Shown here: positions 17,978 through 29,399 of the stretch, piece by piece
Position numbering within the stretch: position 1 is the stretch's first letter
How the letters are laid out: each line of letters starts with the position of its first letter
NCBI RefSeq assembly: GCF_016901035.1
Contig: NZ_JAFEUF010000005.1
Location: 1 to 64,000, forward strand
DNA: 64,000 nucleotides
Origin: Streptomyces durocortorensis
GTDB taxonomy: Bacteria; Actinomycetota; Actinomycetes; Streptomycetales; Streptomycetaceae
Reading direction: 5' to 3'
The notes under the pieces: model-generated
Told to the model about the DNA's origin: nothing
What the model saw: only the letters and a program-made list of their open reading frames with translations
Database searches by the model: none
Translations under genes and position numbers: made by a program

Positions 17978-19377
17978 CTGGCCTCGCCGCACTCACGACG
18001 GCGCCCGAGCGCGTCGTCCTCGCCGCCGAGGATCTCTCGATGTTCGGCACCGACCCCTGGTGGCTCGTCGTCATCAAGGCGGTCTTCTGCTTCGCGTTCC
18101 TGATGCTGATCGTGCTGTTCTCCATCGTGTGGGAACGCAAGGTCGTCGCCTGGATGCAGCTGCGCATCGGCCCCAACCGGCACGGGCCCTGGGGCCTGCT
18201 CCAGTCGCTGGCCGACGGCATCAAGCTGATGCTGAAGGAAGACGTGATCGTCAAGCGCGCGGACAAGGCGGTCTACGTCCTCGCGCCGATCCTCGCCGCG
18301 ATCCCCGCCTTCATGGCGATCGCCGTGATCCCCTTCGGCCCGGCGGGCAACGAGGTCTCCATCTTCGGGCAGCGCACCACGATGCAGCTCACCGACCTCC
18401 CGATCGCCGCGCTCTACATCCTGGCCGTCGGCGCGGTCGGGGTGTACGGATTCGTCCTCGGCGGCTGGTCCTCGGGCTCGACGTACCCCCTGCTCGGCGG
18501 AATCCGTTCGTCCGCCCAGATGATCTCGTACGAGATCGCCATGGGCGCCGCCTTCGCCTCGGTCTTCCTCTACTCCGGGTCGATGTCCACCTCGACGATC
18601 GTGGAGGCGCAGGCGGACCGCTGGTACATCATGCTGCTGCCGGTCTCCTTCATCATCTACATGGTGACGATGGTCGGTGAGGCCAGCCGGGCCCCGTTCG
18701 ACATGCCGGAGTCCGAAGGCGACCTGGTCGGCGGCTTCAACACCGAGTACAGCTCCATCAAGTTCGCGATGTTCATGCTCGCCGAGTACATCCACATGGT
18801 CACCGTGTCGATGATCGCGGTGACGCTGTTCCTCGGCGGCTGGCGCGCCCCGTACCCGATCTCCGCGTTCTGGGAGGGGGCGAACCACGGCTGGTGGCCG
18901 ATGCTCTGGTTCTTCCTGAAGCTCCAGTGCCTGATCTTCTTCTTCATCTGGCTGCGCGGCACGCTTCCCCGCGTGCGCTACGACCAGTTGATGAAGCTCG
19001 GCTGGAAGGTCCTCATCCCGGTCTCGATCGTCTGGCTGATGCTCGTGGCCACCGTCCGCGCCCTGCGCAACGAGGGTTACGACTTCTCCCGGATCGTGCT
19101 GTACGTGGGCGCCGCCGTGATCGCGATCCTGCTGATCTCCTTCGTCGTCGACATGTTCCGCGACCGCAGGAACCGGGCCGAGGCGGAAGCGGCCGAACCG
19201 GAACCCGCCTTCGACCCGATGGCGGGCGGGTTCCCGGTGCCTCCGCTGCCCGGACAGACACTGCCGCCCGTGCCCAGGCGCCGGCCACGACGGGAGCGCG
19301 AGCTCGTCGTCAGTGGCGGGGCGGATACTCAGAGTGACGACAGCGCGAGTGACGGAAAGGAGGCCGGCGGTGTCTGA
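17974..19377 (+). CDS. nuoH: NADH-quinone oxidoreductase subunit H
   Basis: A 467-residue membrane subunit of about eight helices at the junction between the two arms. Signatures are [17 protein letters not shown], the loop [26 protein letters not shown] (seen as [13 protein letters not shown]), and [13 protein letters not shown]. Residues after about 400 form a Pro/Arg-rich cytoplasmic tail specific to actinobacteria. GTG 17974 overlaps nuoG; nuoI starts inside its last codons. Confidence 0.97.
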   Translation: MTGLAALTTAPERVVLAAEDLSMFGTDPWWLVVIKAVFCFAFLMLIVLFSIVWERKVVAWMQLRIGPNRHGPWGLLQSLADGIKLMLKEDVIVKRADKAVYVLAPILAAIPAFMAIAVIPFGPAGNEVSIFGQRTTMQLTDLPIAALYILAVGAVGVYGFVLGGWSSGSTYPLLGGIRSSAQMISYEIAMGAAFASVFLYSGSMSTSTIVEAQADRWYIMLLPVSFIIYMVTMVGEASRAPFDMPESEGDLVGGFNTEYSSIKFAMFMLAEYIHMVTVSMIAVTLFLGGWRAPYPISAFWEGANHGWWPMLWFFLKLQCLIFFFIWLRGTLPRVRYDQLMKLGWKVLIPVSIVWLMLVATVRALRNEGYDFSRIVLYVGAAVIAILLISFVVDMFRDRRNRAEAEAAEPEPAFDPMAGGFPVPPLPGQTLPPVPRRRPRRERELVVSGGADTQSDDSASDGKEAGGV

Positions 19378-20059
19378 GAAACCAGAACTCACGGGCTCAT
19401 CGGGATCCGCCGAGCCCTCGGGGGGCTCGGGCGAGAAGTTCCAGAACCCCGTGGCCGGCTTCGGCGTGACCTTCAAGGCCATGTTCAAGAAGCGGCTCAC
19501 CGAGCAGTATCCGGAGACGCCGAAGGTGACGGCGCCCCGCTTCCACGGCCGCCACCAGCTCAACCGGCACCCGGACGGCCTGGAGAAGTGCGTCGGCTGC
19601 GAGCTGTGCGCCTGGGCCTGTCCGGCGGACGCGATCTACGTGGAGGGCGCGGACAACACCGAGGAGGAGCGCTACTCCCCGGGCGAGCGCTACGGCCGCG
19701 TCTACCAGATCAACTACGCGCGCTGCATCCTGTGCGGACTCTGCATCGAGGCCTGCCCCACCCGGGCACTGACGATGACGAACGAGTTCGAGCTGGCCAA
19801 CACCACCCGCGAGAGCCTCATCTACACCAAGGACGAGCTGCTCGCGGGCCTGGAGGAAGGCATGGTCGACAGCCCGCACGCGATCTTCCCCGGCATGGAC
19901 GAACAGGACTACTACCGGGGCGTGGTCACCGAGGCCGCCCCCGGCACCGTCCGGCAGACGGCCGTCTCCAAGGGCGAGGGCGACAAGCCCGACGAGGACC
20001 CCATCGAGTCCACCCGGGCCGCCGACGCCACCCGGCACGACAAGGGGGTGGACGCGTGA
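19370..20059 (+). CDS. nuoI: NADH-quinone oxidoreductase subunit I (two 4Fe-4S)
   Basis: A 229-residue ferredoxin-like subunit carrying clusters N6a and N6b. Both ligand motifs are complete: [12 protein letters not shown] near residue 69 and [12 protein letters not shown] near 115. The N-terminus and the last ~50 residues are hydrophilic extensions. GTG 19370 lies within the end of nuoH (8-nt overlap) and has AAAGGAGG 7 nt upstream. GTGA overlap with nuoJ. Confidence 0.97.
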   Translation: MSEKPELTGSSGSAEPSGGSGEKFQNPVAGFGVTFKAMFKKRLTEQYPETPKVTAPRFHGRHQLNRHPDGLEKCVGCELCAWACPADAIYVEGADNTEEERYSPGERYGRVYQINYARCILCGLCIEACPTRALTMTNEFELANTTRESLIYTKDELLAGLEEGMVDSPHAIFPGMDEQDYYRGVVTEAAPGTVRQTAVSKGEGDKPDEDPIESTRAADATRHDKGVDA

Positions 20060-20922
20060 ACGCGCTGGCCGCAGCCACCACCACCTCGACCGGCGAGGCC
20101 ATCCAGTTCTGGATCCTGGGCACCGTCGCCGTGATCGGCGCGCTCGCCACGGTGCTGATGAAGAAGTCCGTGCACAGCGCCCTTTCGCTCGCCGGGACCA
20201 TGATCATCCTGGCGGTCTTCTACCTCGCCAACGGCGCGTACTTCCTCGGCATCGTCCAGATCGTCGTCTACACCGGCGCGATCATGATGCTGTTCCTCTT
20301 CGTCGTCATGCTCGTCGGCGTCACCGCGGCGGACTCCCTCAAGGAGACCCTCAAGGGCCAGCGCTGGCTGGCCCTCGGATGCGCCCTCGGCTTCGCCGTG
20401 CTGCTGATCGCGGGCATCGGCAACGCCTCGCTGAGCACCTTCAACGGGCTCGGCGCGGCCAACACCCGGCACGGCGGCAACGTCGAGGGAATCGCCAACC
20501 TCATCTTCACCAAGTACGTCTTCGCCTTCGAGATCACCGGCGCCCTGCTGATCACCGCGACGGTCGGCGCGATGGTGCTCACCCACCGCGAGCGCACCGA
20601 ACGGGCCAAGACCCAGCGGGAGATGTCGGAGGAGCGCGTACGCGGCAAGCACCTCCCGCCGCTCCCCGCCCCCGGCGTCTACGCCCGGCACAACGCGGTC
20701 GACATCCCCGGTCTGCTCCCGGACGGCACGCCGTCCGAGCTCACCGTCATGCAGACGCTGCGTCAGCGCGGCCAGATCCGGGACGTCTCGCAGGAGTCCC
20801 TCGCCGATCTCAAGGCCCTGGAGCAGCGCTCCGGGGAGCGGCTCGGACGTGAGGACGCGGACGCCGTGGCGCGCGGAGCCGATCCCGCGTCCGCGGCGGA
20901 GAATTCGGAGGCCGCCAAGTGA
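20056..20922 (+). CDS. nuoJ: NADH-quinone oxidoreductase subunit J
   Basis: A 288-residue membrane subunit with five predicted helices in the first ~180 residues; the pi-bulge helix region includes [20 protein letters not shown] (quoted as [13 protein letters not shown]). The C-terminal ~100 residues form a hydrophilic tail, longer than in E. coli and common in actinobacteria. GTG 20056 overlaps nuoI and GTGA couples it to nuoK. Confidence 0.95.
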   Translation: MNALAAATTTSTGEAIQFWILGTVAVIGALATVLMKKSVHSALSLAGTMIILAVFYLANGAYFLGIVQIVVYTGAIMMLFLFVVMLVGVTAADSLKETLKGQRWLALGCALGFAVLLIAGIGNASLSTFNGLGAANTRHGGNVEGIANLIFTKYVFAFEITGALLITATVGAMVLTHRERTERAKTQREMSEERVRGKHLPPLPAPGVYARHNAVDIPGLLPDGTPSELTVMQTLRQRGQIRDVSQESLADLKALEQRSGERLGREDADAVARGADPASAAENSEAAK

Positions 20923-21218
20923 ACCCGGTCAACTACCTCTACCTCGCGGCCCTGCTGTTCGCGATCGGTGCCTCCGGGGTGCTGATCCGGCGGAACGCGA
21001 TCGTGTTGTTCATGTGCGTCGAGCTGATGCTCAACGCCTGCAATCTGGCGCTCGTGACGTTCTCCCGGATGCACGGCAACCTCGACGGGCAGATCGTCGC
21101 GTTCTTCACGATGGTCGTCGCCGCCGCGGAAGTCGTCGTCGGACTCGCGATCATCGTGTCGTTGTTCCGCTCCCGCCACTCGGCCTCGGTCGACGACGCC
21201 AGCCTGATGAAGCTGTAA
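20919..21218 (+). CDS. nuoK: NADH-quinone oxidoreductase subunit K
   Basis: A 99-residue three-helix membrane subunit. The two conserved membrane glutamates used in proton movement are seen in [14 protein letters not shown] and in the [12 protein letters not shown] helix. Normal family length. GTG 20919 overlaps the nuoJ stop; 12 nt separate it from nuoL, with AAGGGGTCGG as ribosome binding site for the latter. Confidence 0.97.
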   Translation: MNPVNYLYLAALLFAIGASGVLIRRNAIVLFMCVELMLNACNLALVTFSRMHGNLDGQIVAFFTMVVAAAEVVVGLAIIVSLFRSRHSASVDDASLMKL

Positions 21219-21230
21219 GGGGTCGGAAAC

Positions 21231-23126
21231 GTGGAGAACCTGATTGCGCTGCTCGTCGCGGCGCCCCTGCTCGGAGCAGCGGTCCTGCTCTGCGGCGGAC
21301 GCCGGCTGGACAAGACGGGCCACTGGCTCGGCACCGCGCTCGCCGGCGCCTCGTTCGTCGTCGGACTGATCCTGTTCACCGACATGCTGGGGAAGGGCGC
21401 CGAGGACCGGGCCCTGCACCAGCACCTGTTCAGCTGGATTCCGGTGGAGGGCTTCCAGGCCGACATCGCCTTCCAGCTCGACCAGTTGTCGATGACGTTC
21501 GTCCTGCTCATCACCGGTGTGGGCACGCTGATCCACATCTACTCCATCGGCTACATGGAGCACGACGAGCGCAGGCGCCGCTTCTTCGGCTATCTGAACC
21601 TGTTCCTCGCGGCGATGCTCATCCTGGTCATCGCCGACAACTACCTGCTGCTGTACGTCGGGTGGGAGGGCGTCGGTCTGGCGTCGTTCCTGCTCATCGG
21701 CTTCTGGCAGCACAAGCCCACCGCGGCCACCGCCGCGAAGAAGGCCTTCCTGGTCAACCGGGTCGGCGACATGGGTCTGTCGATCGCCATCATGCTGATG
21801 TTCACCACCTTCGGCACCTTCGCCTTCGGGCCGGTGCTGGAGTCGGCGGACGAGACGAGCCAGGGCAAGCTGACGGCCATCGGGCTGATGCTGCTGCTGG
21901 CCGCCTGTGGCAAGTCGGCCCAGGTGCCGCTGCAGTCCTGGCTCGGTGACGCGATGGAGGGCCCGACCCCGGTCTCGGCCCTCATCCACGCCGCGACCAT
22001 GGTCACCGCCGGTGTCTATCTGATCGTCCGCTCCGGCGCGATCTTCAACGCCGCCCCGGACGCCCAGTTGGTCGTCGTCATCGTCGGCGCGGTCACGCTG
22101 ATCTTCGGTGCGATCGTCGGTTGCGCGAAGGACGACATCAAGAAGGCGCTCGCCGGCTCCACGATGTCGCAGATCGGCTACATGATCCTGGCCGCGGGCC
22201 TCGGCCCCATCGGCTACATCTTCGCGATCATGCACCTGGTGACGCACGGCTTCTTCAAGGCCGGGCTGTTCCTCGGCGCGGGCTCCGTCATGCACGGCAT
22301 GAACGACGAGGTCGACATGCGCAAGTACGGCGGCCTGCGGAAGTACATGCCGGTCACCTTCGTCACCTTCGGCCTCGGCTATCTGGCCATCATCGGCTTC
22401 CCCGGCCTGTCCGGCTTCTTCTCCAAGGACAAGATCATCGAGGCGGCCTTCGCCAAGGGCGGTGCCGAGGGCTGGATCCTCGGCTCGGTCGCCCTGCTGG
22501 GCGCCGCGATCACCGCGTTCTACATGACGCGCGTGATGCTGATGACGTTCTTCGGCGAGAAGCGCTGGCAGCCGGACGCGGAAGGCCACGAGCCGCATCC
22601 GCACGAGTCCCCGAAGTCGATGACCATCCCGATGATCGTGCTGGCCTTCGGCTCGGTCTTCGCGGGCGGGTTCTTCGCGATCGGCGACCGGTTCGTCAAC
22701 TGGCTGGAGCCGGTCACCGGTTACGACCACGGGCACTCCCCGCTGAGCGCGGCCACGGTCACCGGAGCCACCGTGGTGGCCCTGGTCATCGGCGTCGGCA
22801 TCGCCTGGGGGATGTACGGCCGCAAGCCGGTCCCCGTGCTCGCCCCGCGCGGCTCGGTCCTCACCCGGGCCGCCCGCCGCGATCTCCTCCAGGACGACTT
22901 CAACCACGTGGTCCTGGTCCGCGGCGGCGAGCACCTCACCCGCTCGCTGGTCTACGTGGACCACTCCCTGGTCGACGGCGTCGTCAACGGCACGGCCGCT
23001 TCGGTCGGCGGGCTCTCCGGCCGGCTGCGCAAGCTCCAGAACGGCTACGCCCGCACCTACGCGGTCTCGATGTTCGGCGGTACGGCGGTCGTCATCGCCG
23101 CGACCCTGCTGATGAGGGCGGTCTGA
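21231..23126 (+). CDS. nuoL: NADH-quinone oxidoreductase subunit L
   Basis: A 631-residue antiporter-like proton-pumping subunit with about 16 helices. Typical segments are [18 protein letters not shown] (conserved Glu), [29 protein letters not shown], and [15 protein letters not shown] with the conserved lysine helix. The lateral helix extends through the C-terminus. GTG 21231. Four nt before nuoM. Confidence 0.97.
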   Translation: MENLIALLVAAPLLGAAVLLCGGRRLDKTGHWLGTALAGASFVVGLILFTDMLGKGAEDRALHQHLFSWIPVEGFQADIAFQLDQLSMTFVLLITGVGTLIHIYSIGYMEHDERRRRFFGYLNLFLAAMLILVIADNYLLLYVGWEGVGLASFLLIGFWQHKPTAATAAKKAFLVNRVGDMGLSIAIMLMFTTFGTFAFGPVLESADETSQGKLTAIGLMLLLAACGKSAQVPLQSWLGDAMEGPTPVSALIHAATMVTAGVYLIVRSGAIFNAAPDAQLVVVIVGAVTLIFGAIVGCAKDDIKKALAGSTMSQIGYMILAAGLGPIGYIFAIMHLVTHGFFKAGLFLGAGSVMHGMNDEVDMRKYGGLRKYMPVTFVTFGLGYLAIIGFPGLSGFFSKDKIIEAAFAKGGAEGWILGSVALLGAAITAFYMTRVMLMTFFGEKRWQPDAEGHEPHPHESPKSMTIPMIVLAFGSVFAGGFFAIGDRFVNWLEPVTGYDHGHSPLSAATVTGATVVALVIGVGIAWGMYGRKPVPVLAPRGSVLTRAARRDLLQDDFNHVVLVRGGEHLTRSLVYVDHSLVDGVVNGTAASVGGLSGRLRKLQNGYARTYAVSMFGGTAVVIAATLLMRAV

Positions 23127-23130
23127 TCAC

Positions 23131-24702
23131 ATGTCCTTTCCCCTCCTGACCGCGACGGCGGCGCTCCCGGCGATCGGCGCGATCGCCACCGCCGCCGTCC
23201 CCGCCGCGCGGCGCACCGCGGCCAAATGGCTCGCGCTGCTCTTCTCGCTCGGCACGCTCGTCCTGGCGGCGGTCGTCTTCCTCCGCTTCGAGCCGGGCGG
23301 CGACCGCTACCAGCTCACCGAGTCCCGGGCCTGGATCGCCGACTTCGGCGTCCGCTACGAACTGGGTGTCGACGGCATCGGGGTGGCGCTCCTCGGCCTC
23401 ACCGCGCTGCTGATCCCGTTCGTCATCGCCGCAGGCTGGCACGACGCGGACCCCCTGGAGACGAAGTCCTCGCGCTGGCGTCCGACGCAGGGCTTCTTCG
23501 CCCTGATCCTCATGGTCGAGGCCATGGTGATCCTGTCGTTCGTCGCGACGGACGTCTTCCTCTTCTACATCCTGTTCGAAGCCATGCTCATCCCGATGTA
23601 CTTCCTCATCGGCGGCTTCGGCGACCGGGCCCACGCGGGCACCGACGAGAACGCCGCGGCCCAGCGTTCCTACGCGGCGGTCAAGTTCCTCCTCTACAAC
23701 CTGGCCGGCGGCCTGATCATGCTGGCCGCCGTCATCGGCCTGTACGTGGTCGCGGGCAGCTTCTCGCTCTCCGAGATCGCCGAGGCACGCGCCAACGGCT
23801 CCCTGGAGATGGCGACCAGCACCGAGCGGTGGCTGTTCCTCGGGTTCTTCCTCGCCTTCGCGATCAAGGCCCCGCTGTGGCCGCTGCACACCTGGCTGCC
23901 CAACGCCATGGGTGAGGCCACCGCCCCGGTCGCCGTGCTGATCACCGCGATCGTCGACAAGGTCGGCACCTTCGCGATGCTCCGCTTCTGCCTCGGGCTC
24001 TTCCCGGAGGCCAGCAAGTGGGCGACGCCGGTGGTCATCACCCTGGCGCTGGTCTCCATCGTGTACGGGGCGCTCCTCGCGGTCGGCCAGCGCGACATCA
24101 AGCGGCTCATCGCCTACGCCTCGATCTCGCACTTCGGCTTCATCATCCTGGGCATCTTCGCGATGACCAGCCAGGGCCAGTCGGGCGCCACGCTCTACAT
24201 GGTCAACCACGGCATCTCGACGGCCGCACTGCTGCTGGTCGCCGGCTTCCTGATCACCCGGCGCGGCTCGCGGCTCATCGCGGACTACGGCGGGGTGCAG
24301 AAGGTCGCCCCGGTGCTGGCCGGGACGTTCCTCATCGGCGGGCTCGCCACCCTGTCGCTGCCCGGACTCGCCCCGTTCGTCAGCGAGTTCCTGGTCCTGG
24401 TCGGCACGTTCAGCGCCTATCCGGTGGCCGGGATCATCGCCACCTCCGGCATCGTGCTCGCCGCGCTCTACGTCCTGGTCCTCTATCAGCGCACGATGAC
24501 CGGACCAGTGCAGGAATCGGTCCGCTCCATGCCGGATCTCAAGGCCCGTGAGCTGGCGGTCGCGGTTCCGCTGATCGCCGTGCTGATCTTCCTGGGCGTC
24601 TTCCCGAAGCCGCTCACCGAGGTCGTCAACCCGGCGGTGGAGCACACCATGTCCGACGTACAGAAGAAGGACCCCCAGCCCGAGGTGGAGGCCGCCAAGT
24701 GA
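23131..24702 (+). CDS. nuoM: NADH-quinone oxidoreductase subunit M
   Basis: A 523-residue proton-pumping membrane subunit. Conserved parts are [19 protein letters not shown] (essential Glu), [21 protein letters not shown] (seen as [10 protein letters not shown]) and [16 protein letters not shown] with the pump lysine. ATG 23131 starts 4 nt after nuoL, with coupling likely. The end overlaps nuoN by four bases. Confidence 0.97.
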   Translation: MSFPLLTATAALPAIGAIATAAVPAARRTAAKWLALLFSLGTLVLAAVVFLRFEPGGDRYQLTESRAWIADFGVRYELGVDGIGVALLGLTALLIPFVIAAGWHDADPLETKSSRWRPTQGFFALILMVEAMVILSFVATDVFLFYILFEAMLIPMYFLIGGFGDRAHAGTDENAAAQRSYAAVKFLLYNLAGGLIMLAAVIGLYVVAGSFSLSEIAEARANGSLEMATSTERWLFLGFFLAFAIKAPLWPLHTWLPNAMGEATAPVAVLITAIVDKVGTFAMLRFCLGLFPEASKWATPVVITLALVSIVYGALLAVGQRDIKRLIAYASISHFGFIILGIFAMTSQGQSGATLYMVNHGISTAALLLVAGFLITRRGSRLIADYGGVQKVAPVLAGTFLIGGLATLSLPGLAPFVSEFLVLVGTFSAYPVAGIIATSGIVLAALYVLVLYQRTMTGPVQESVRSMPDLKARELAVAVPLIAVLIFLGVFPKPLTEVVNPAVEHTMSDVQKKDPQPEVEAAK

Positions 24703-26363
24703 GCGCAACAGCTGTCCACAGTCTGTGGACGACGGCGAGCGGGGTGACATCGGCGGCACCGGGCGACTCGTTCACCATGCCGAAGATCGAGTACACCCAG
24801 CTGATGCCGGTCCTGATCATCCTGGTCGCCGCCGTGCTGGGCATCCTGGTCGAGGCCTTCGTGCCGCGCCGGGCCCGCTACCACACCCAGCTCTTCCTGA
24901 CCGTGGTGGCGGCCGCCGCCTCGTTCGCCGCGATCGTCGGCCTCGCGGCCGGCGGATACGGCACCACGAAGGCCATGATCGCGGCCGAGGGCGCCATTGC
25001 GGTCGACGGCCCCACCCTGTTCCTCCAGGGCACCATTCTCCTGGTCGCCATGGTGGCGGTGTTCACGTTTGCCGAGCGGCGCCTCGACCCCACCGCCCAC
25101 GGCAACCGGGTCGACTCCTTCGCCGCCCAGGCCGGAGCCGTACCGGGCGGCGAGGGCGAGAAGGCCGCCGTGCGGGCCGGGTTCACCACCACCGAGGTCT
25201 TTCCGCTGCTCCTCTTCTCGGTGGCGGGGCTGCTGGTCTTCCCGGCCGCCAACGACCTGCTGACCCTGTTCATCGCGCTGGAGGTCTTCTCCCTCCCGCT
25301 CTACCTCCTGTGCGCCGTGGCCCGCCGCAAGCGGCTGCTGTCGCAGGAAGCGGCCGTGAAGTACTTCCTGCTCGGCGCGTTCTCCTCGGCGTTCTTCCTC
25401 TTCGGGATCGCCCTCCTCTACGGCTACGCGGGCTCCCTGTCGTACGCCGACATCGCCAACGTCGTCGACGGCTCGGTCCTGGAGATCGACCCGGCCCTCG
25501 CCGACACCATGGGCAACGACGCGCTGCTGCTCATCGGCGGCGCGATGATCCTGGTCGGCCTGCTCTTCAAGGTCGGCGCGATCCCGTTCCACATGTGGAC
25601 CCCGGACGTCTACCAGGGCGCGCCGACCCCGGTGACCGGCTTCATGGCCGCCGCCACGAAGGTCGCCGCGTTCGGCGCGATGCTGCGCCTGCTGTACGTG
25701 GCACTCCCGGGGCTCACCTGGGACCTGCGGCCGGTCATGTGGGCGGTCGCCATCATCACGATGCTGGGCGGCGCGATCGTCGCGATCACCCAGACCGACA
25801 TCAAGCGGCTGCTGGCCTACTCCTCGATCGCGCACGCGGGCTTCATCCTCGCCGGCGTCGTCGCGGCCAGCCCGGAGGGCATCTCCTCGGTCCTCTTCTA
25901 CCTGCTGGCCTACTCCTTCGTGACGGTCGGAGCGTTCGCCGTCGTCACGCTGGTGCGGGACGCGGGCGGCGAGGCCACCCACCTGTCGAAGTGGGCCGGG
26001 CTCGGCCGCCGCTCGCCGCTGGTCGCCGCGGTCTTCGCGGTGTTCCTGCTGGCCTTCGCGGGCATCCCGCTGACCTCCGGGTTCTCCGGGAAGTTCGCGG
26101 TGTTCAAGGCGGCCGCCGAGGGCGGGGCCGGCGCGCTGGTGGTCGTCGGTGTGCTCTCCTCGGCCGTCGCGGCGTTCTTCTACATCCGCGTGATCGTCCT
26201 GATGTTCTTCAGCGAGCCGAAGGCGGACGGCCCCACGGTCGCCGTCCCGTCCCCGCTGACCATGACCACGATCGCGGTCGGCGTCGCCGTCACCCTGGTG
26301 CTGGGCCTGGCCCCGCAGTATTTCCTGGACCTGGCGAGCCAGGCGGGAGTCTTCGTGCGGTAG
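24699..26363 (+). CDS. nuoN: NADH-quinone oxidoreductase subunit N
   Basis: A 554-residue proton-pumping membrane subunit closing the operon. Seen are [45 protein letters not shown] (quoted as [13 protein letters not shown]) and [18 protein letters not shown] 24699 overlaps nuoM by four bases. The first ~27 codons are not conserved and contain a palindrome of two DnaA-box-like sequences; an ATG at 24777 is an alternative start. A strong terminator follows. Confidence 0.96.
   Translation: MSATAVHSLWTTASGVTSAAPGDSFTMPKIEYTQLMPVLIILVAAVLGILVEAFVPRRARYHTQLFLTVVAAAASFAAIVGLAAGGYGTTKAMIAAEGAIAVDGPTLFLQGTILLVAMVAVFTFAERRLDPTAHGNRVDSFAAQAGAVPGGEGEKAAVRAGFTTTEVFPLLLFSVAGLLVFPAANDLLTLFIALEVFSLPLYLLCAVARRKRLLSQEAAVKYFLLGAFSSAFFLFGIALLYGYAGSLSYADIANVVDGSVLEIDPALADTMGNDALLLIGGAMILVGLLFKVGAIPFHMWTPDVYQGAPTPVTGFMAAATKVAAFGAMLRLLYVALPGLTWDLRPVMWAVAIITMLGGAIVAITQTDIKRLLAYSSIAHAGFILAGVVAASPEGISSVLFYLLAYSFVTVGAFAVVTLVRDAGGEATHLSKWAGLGRRSPLVAAVFAVFLLAFAGIPLTSGFSGKFAVFKAAAEGGAGALVVVGVLSSAVAAFFYIRVIVLMFFSEPKADGPTVAVPSPLTMTTIAVGVAVTLVLGLAPQYFLDLASQAGVFVR
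24714..24730. repeat. Palindrome of two DnaA-box-like sequences at the nuoN start
   Basis: GTCCACAG, one base, CTGTGGAC. Each arm contains TGTCCACA on its own strand, 8 of 9 positions of the Streptomyces DnaA box TTGTCCACA. It lies in the poorly conserved first codons of nuoN. Confidence 0.5.
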
Positions 26364-26398
26364 CCCGCGCGGAAGCTCCGCAGTATGCACGTCGGCAG

Positions 26399-26433
26399 CG
26401 CCGGACGGTCGGTTATCCACAGACCGTCCGGCG
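26399..26433 (+). terminator. nuo operon terminator with a DnaA box in its loop
   Basis: CGCCGGACGGTC at 26399-26410 pairs perfectly with GACCGTCCGGCG at 26422-26433. The 11-nt loop contains TTATCCACA, a perfect classical DnaA box. The hairpin lies 36 nt after the nuoN stop and about 100 nt before recQ. Confidence 0.85.
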
Positions 26434-26530
26434 TTGTCGTTGCCTCCGCCTATCGTGGACGGGGACGAGAGCAGGACGGGACAGGGCCGGGCGAGCGGAC
26501 ACCCTCGGCGGACCCTCGGGGGACAGAGCA

Positions 26531-28597
26531 TTGGGCGTGACCATGGATGAGACCACCGGGACGGTGACCGGCACCGACACCGACACGGGCGGCGAGAGCG
26601 AGGCGCGGCGGACGCTGCACCGCGTCTTCGGGTACGAGTCGTTCCGCGGCGAGCAGGGCGCGATCATCGAGCATGTGGTGGCGGGCGGCGACGCGGTCGT
26701 GCTCATGCCCACCGGCGGCGGAAAGTCCCTCTGCTACCAGATCCCGTCCCTGGTCCGGCGCGGCACCGGCGTCGTCGTCTCCCCGCTGATCGCCCTCATG
26801 CAGGACCAGGTCGACGCCCTGCGGGCGCTCGGCGTCCGGGCCGGCTTCATGAACTCCACGCAGGACTTCGACGAGCGCCGCTCGATGGAGGCGCAGTTCC
26901 TAGCGGGCGAGCTGGACATCCTCTACCTGGCCCCCGAGCGGCTGCGCCTGGACTCCACGCTCTCCCTGCTGGCCCGGGGCGAGATCTCCGTCTTCGCGAT
27001 CGACGAGGCGCACTGCGTCGCCCAGTGGGGCCACGACTTCCGCCCGGACTATCTGGCGCTGTCCGTGCTCGGCGAGCGCTGGCCGGACGTGCCGCGCATC
27101 GCCCTGACGGCGACCGCGACGAACGCCACCCACGAGGAGATCACCCGTCGGCTCTCCATGCCGGACGCGAAGCACTTCGTGGCGAGCTTCGACCGGCCGA
27201 ACATCCAGTACCGGATCGTCCCGAAGTCCGAGCCCAAGAAGCAGCTCCTGACCTTCCTCAAGGAGGAGCACGCCGGGGACGCGGGCATCGTCTACTGCCT
27301 CTCGCGCAACTCCACCGAGAAGATCGCGGAGTATCTAAGCGGCAATGGCGTGCAGGCCGTTCCGTACCACGCGGGCCTGGACGCCTCCACGCGCGCCGCC
27401 CACCAGTCGCGGTTCCTCCGTGAGGAGGGGCTCGTCGTCGTCGCGACGATCGCGTTCGGCATGGGCATCGACAAGCCGGACGTCCGCTTCGTCGCCCACG
27501 TCGACCTCCCCAAGTCCGTCGAGGGCTACTACCAGGAGACCGGCCGCGCGGGCCGTGACGGGGAGCCGTCGACGGCCTGGATGGCGTACGGACTCCAGGA
27601 CGTCGTCCAGCAGCGCAAGCTCATCCAGGGCGGGGACGGCGACGAGGCCCACCGCCGCCGGGCCGCCGCCCACCTCGACTCGATGCTGGCGCTCTGCGAG
27701 ACGGTCCAGTGCCGCCGGTCCCAGCTCCTCACCTACTTCGGCCAGGAGCCCACGGCCGCCGCCTGCGGCAACTGCGACACCTGCCTGACCCCGCCGGAGA
27801 CCTGGGACGGCACGGTCGTCTCGCAGAAGCTGCTCTCCACGGTGGTGCGGCTGAAGCGCGAGCGGAACCAGAAGTTCGGCGCGGGCCAGATCATCGACAT
27901 CCTGCTCGGCCGCAAGACCGCCAAGGTCATCCAGTTCGACCACGACCAGCTCTCGGTCTTCGGCATCGGCGAGGAGCTGGCCGAGGCGGAGTGGCGCGGC
28001 GTGGTCCGCCAGCTGCTGGCCCAGGGCCTGCTGGCGGTCGAGGGGGAGTACGGCACGCTCGTCCTGACCGACGAGAGCGCGACGGTGCTCGGCCGGGAGC
28101 GGGAGGTGCTGCTCCGCAAGGAGCCGAAGAAGCCGACGTCCCGCTCGTCGTCCTCGGCGGGCGGCGGCAGGGGCGGCAAGGGCAAGGCGGCCGCCGCCGA
28201 CCTCCCCGAGTCCGCCGTCCCGGTCTTCGAGGCGCTGCGCGCCTGGCGCGGGGCGACGGCGAAGGAGCAGGGCGTCCCGGCGTACGTGATCTTCCACGAC
28301 GCGACGCTGAGGGAGATCGCGACCGTCCACCCGACGACGGTCGGGGAGCTGGGAGGCATCAGCGGCCTGGGCGAGAAGAAGCTCGCGACGTACGGGGAGG
28401 GCGTGCTGGAGGTCCTGGCCGAGGTGTCCCCGGGAGCGGCCCCGGAGACACCGGCGGCCCCGGAGACACCGGCGGCCCCGGCGCCCGCACCCCGTGCGGC
28501 GGCCCCGGCTCCGGCTCGTACGCAAGCTCCGGCCGCGGCCTCGCAGCACAGCGACCCCGAGTTCGGCTGGGACGAGGAACCGCCCGAGTACGAGTGA
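26531..28597 (+). CDS. recQ: ATP-dependent DNA helicase RecQ
   Basis: A 688-residue 3'-5' DNA helicase for recombination and repair. In order: Walker [26 protein letters not shown], the motif III region ALTATAT, and motif [14 protein letters not shown]; then the zinc-binding part with CRRSQLL and CGNCDTC, a winged-helix segment near 390-480, and an HRDC domain near 560-630. The tail is Ala/Pro-rich with a duplicated APETPA unit. TTG 26531 has GGGGGA 7 nt upstream; ATG 26543 is the alternative. The frame is open far upstream only as a shadow of nuoN. Confidence 0.92.
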   Translation: MGVTMDETTGTVTGTDTDTGGESEARRTLHRVFGYESFRGEQGAIIEHVVAGGDAVVLMPTGGGKSLCYQIPSLVRRGTGVVVSPLIALMQDQVDALRALGVRAGFMNSTQDFDERRSMEAQFLAGELDILYLAPERLRLDSTLSLLARGEISVFAIDEAHCVAQWGHDFRPDYLALSVLGERWPDVPRIALTATATNATHEEITRRLSMPDAKHFVASFDRPNIQYRIVPKSEPKKQLLTFLKEEHAGDAGIVYCLSRNSTEKIAEYLSGNGVQAVPYHAGLDASTRAAHQSRFLREEGLVVVATIAFGMGIDKPDVRFVAHVDLPKSVEGYYQETGRAGRDGEPSTAWMAYGLQDVVQQRKLIQGGDGDEAHRRRAAAHLDSMLALCETVQCRRSQLLTYFGQEPTAAACGNCDTCLTPPETWDGTVVSQKLLSTVVRLKRERNQKFGAGQIIDILLGRKTAKVIQFDHDQLSVFGIGEELAEAEWRGVVRQLLAQGLLAVEGEYGTLVLTDESATVLGREREVLLRKEPKKPTSRSSSSAGGGRGGKGKAAAADLPESAVPVFEALRAWRGATAKEQGVPAYVIFHDATLREIATVHPTTVGELGGISGLGEKKLATYGEGVLEVLAEVSPGAAPETPAAPETPAAPAPAPRAAAPAPARTQAPAAASQHSDPEFGWDEEPPEYE

Positions 28598-28637
28598 GGG
28601 ACGTACCGGGCGGGTGAGAGTGACCGGGCGGTGGGGC

Positions 28638-29249
28638 CTACTCCGGGTCCGCCGCCCGGCTGCGGCGGGCCGTGATCGCCGTGAGGTCCAGGTCCACGGT
28701 GAACGGCACCGACACCTTCATCCGGTCGTGGAAGATCCCGGTCGAGGTGTACGCGCCGGTGGCCGGCTCCCGCTCGAAGACGTACACCACGGCGCGCCCG
28801 TCGTGGTTCTCCACCCGCCAGTAGTGGGGGATGGTCGCGCGGGCGTACTTCACGGGCTTGGTCTCCCGGTCGCGCGCCCGGGACTCGGGCGAGACCACCT
28901 CGATGGCCAGTCGGACGGCCTCGGCGGGGAACCGGGTCTGATTCGGGTCATCGACGACATCGCCGTCGATGACGATCACATCAGGCTCGGGCCGGTTGTA
29001 GCGGTCGATGTCGATGGTGAACTCGCGCACGACCTCCAGCTCGGGCGGCACCAAGGACTGCAGCTGCCACTCGAAGAAGCTGACCGCTCGCGAATGGAAA
29101 AGGGTCTGCGGACTCACGAAAACGAGGCTCCCGTCGATCAGCTCCGTGTGCGGAGGCAGATTCGGGAGTGTGTCCAGGTCATCGGCGGTCCAGCCGCCCT
29201 CGGGCGGGACCGCCCACCGCGGCTCGGAGGCCTCGGGTTCGATGCTCAT
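28638..29249 (-). CDS. Uma2 family protein (DUF820, PD-(D/E)XK-like)
   Basis: A 203-residue Uma2-family protein, a fold related to restriction-type nucleases; the biological role of these abundant actinobacterial and cyanobacterial proteins is unclear. Seen are the N-terminal ELIDGSLVFVSP, the putative active-site strand RPEPDVIVID, and AIEVVSPESRARDRETKPVKYARATIPHYW, which carries the ExxSPxSxxxDxxxKxxxYxxxGIPxYW-type signature. ATG 29249 has GGGAG 5 nt upstream; ATGs at 29252 and 29261 fit less well. Convergent with recQ. Confidence 0.85.
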   Translation of the reverse strand: MSIEPEASEPRWAVPPEGGWTADDLDTLPNLPPHTELIDGSLVFVSPQTLFHSRAVSFFEWQLQSLVPPELEVVREFTIDIDRYNRPEPDVIVIDGDVVDDPNQTRFPAEAVRLAIEVVSPESRARDRETKPVKYARATIPHYWRVENHDGRAVVYVFEREPATGAYTSTGIFHDRMKVSVPFTVDLDLTAITARRSRAADPE

Positions 29250-29317
29250 CATTGCTCCCATGGGGAGGAGTCTCGCGGGCCCGACCAGCGTATCCGCCGG
29301 GAACCGGATCCGGATGA

Positions 29318-29386
29318 CCCGAACGTGGGAACGCCTGCCGCGAGGCTGACCGAGGCTGCGACGGTCCAGGCGTTCCCACGTTCGGG
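29318..29386. repeat. 20-bp perfect inverted repeat with 29-nt loop
   Basis: CCCGAACGTGGGAACGCCTG at 29318-29337 is the exact reverse complement of 29367-29386. It lies 14 nt after the stop of the secreted hydrolase (minus strand) and 69 nt upstream of the Uma2 gene start. It most likely ends transcription of the hydrolase gene, but the arms are longer and the loop larger than usual. Confidence 0.75.
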
Positions 29387-29399
29387 GACGTCCCGCCGG

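Noticed and set aside
15449-19563. Very long open frames on the minus strand opposite nuoG and nuoH (847 and 1021 codons)
   Set aside because: They mirror the third-position GC pattern of the nuo genes, contain only low-complexity Arg/Gly/Asp/His-rich sequence and have no known motif.
20763-22964. A 733-codon minus-strand frame rich in Asp/His/Arg opposite nuoL
   Set aside because: Shadow of nuoJ to nuoL; no motif and no ribosome binding site.
24725-26530. A 600-codon upstream extension of recQ in the same frame
   Set aside because: It lies wholly inside nuoN, reads as Arg/Gly-rich shadow sequence, and is separated from recQ by the nuo terminator.
28440-28475. CRISPR-like or tandem repeat array in the recQ tail
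   Set aside because: Only one duplication of a 15-nt unit coding APETPA; it is low-complexity linker sequence.
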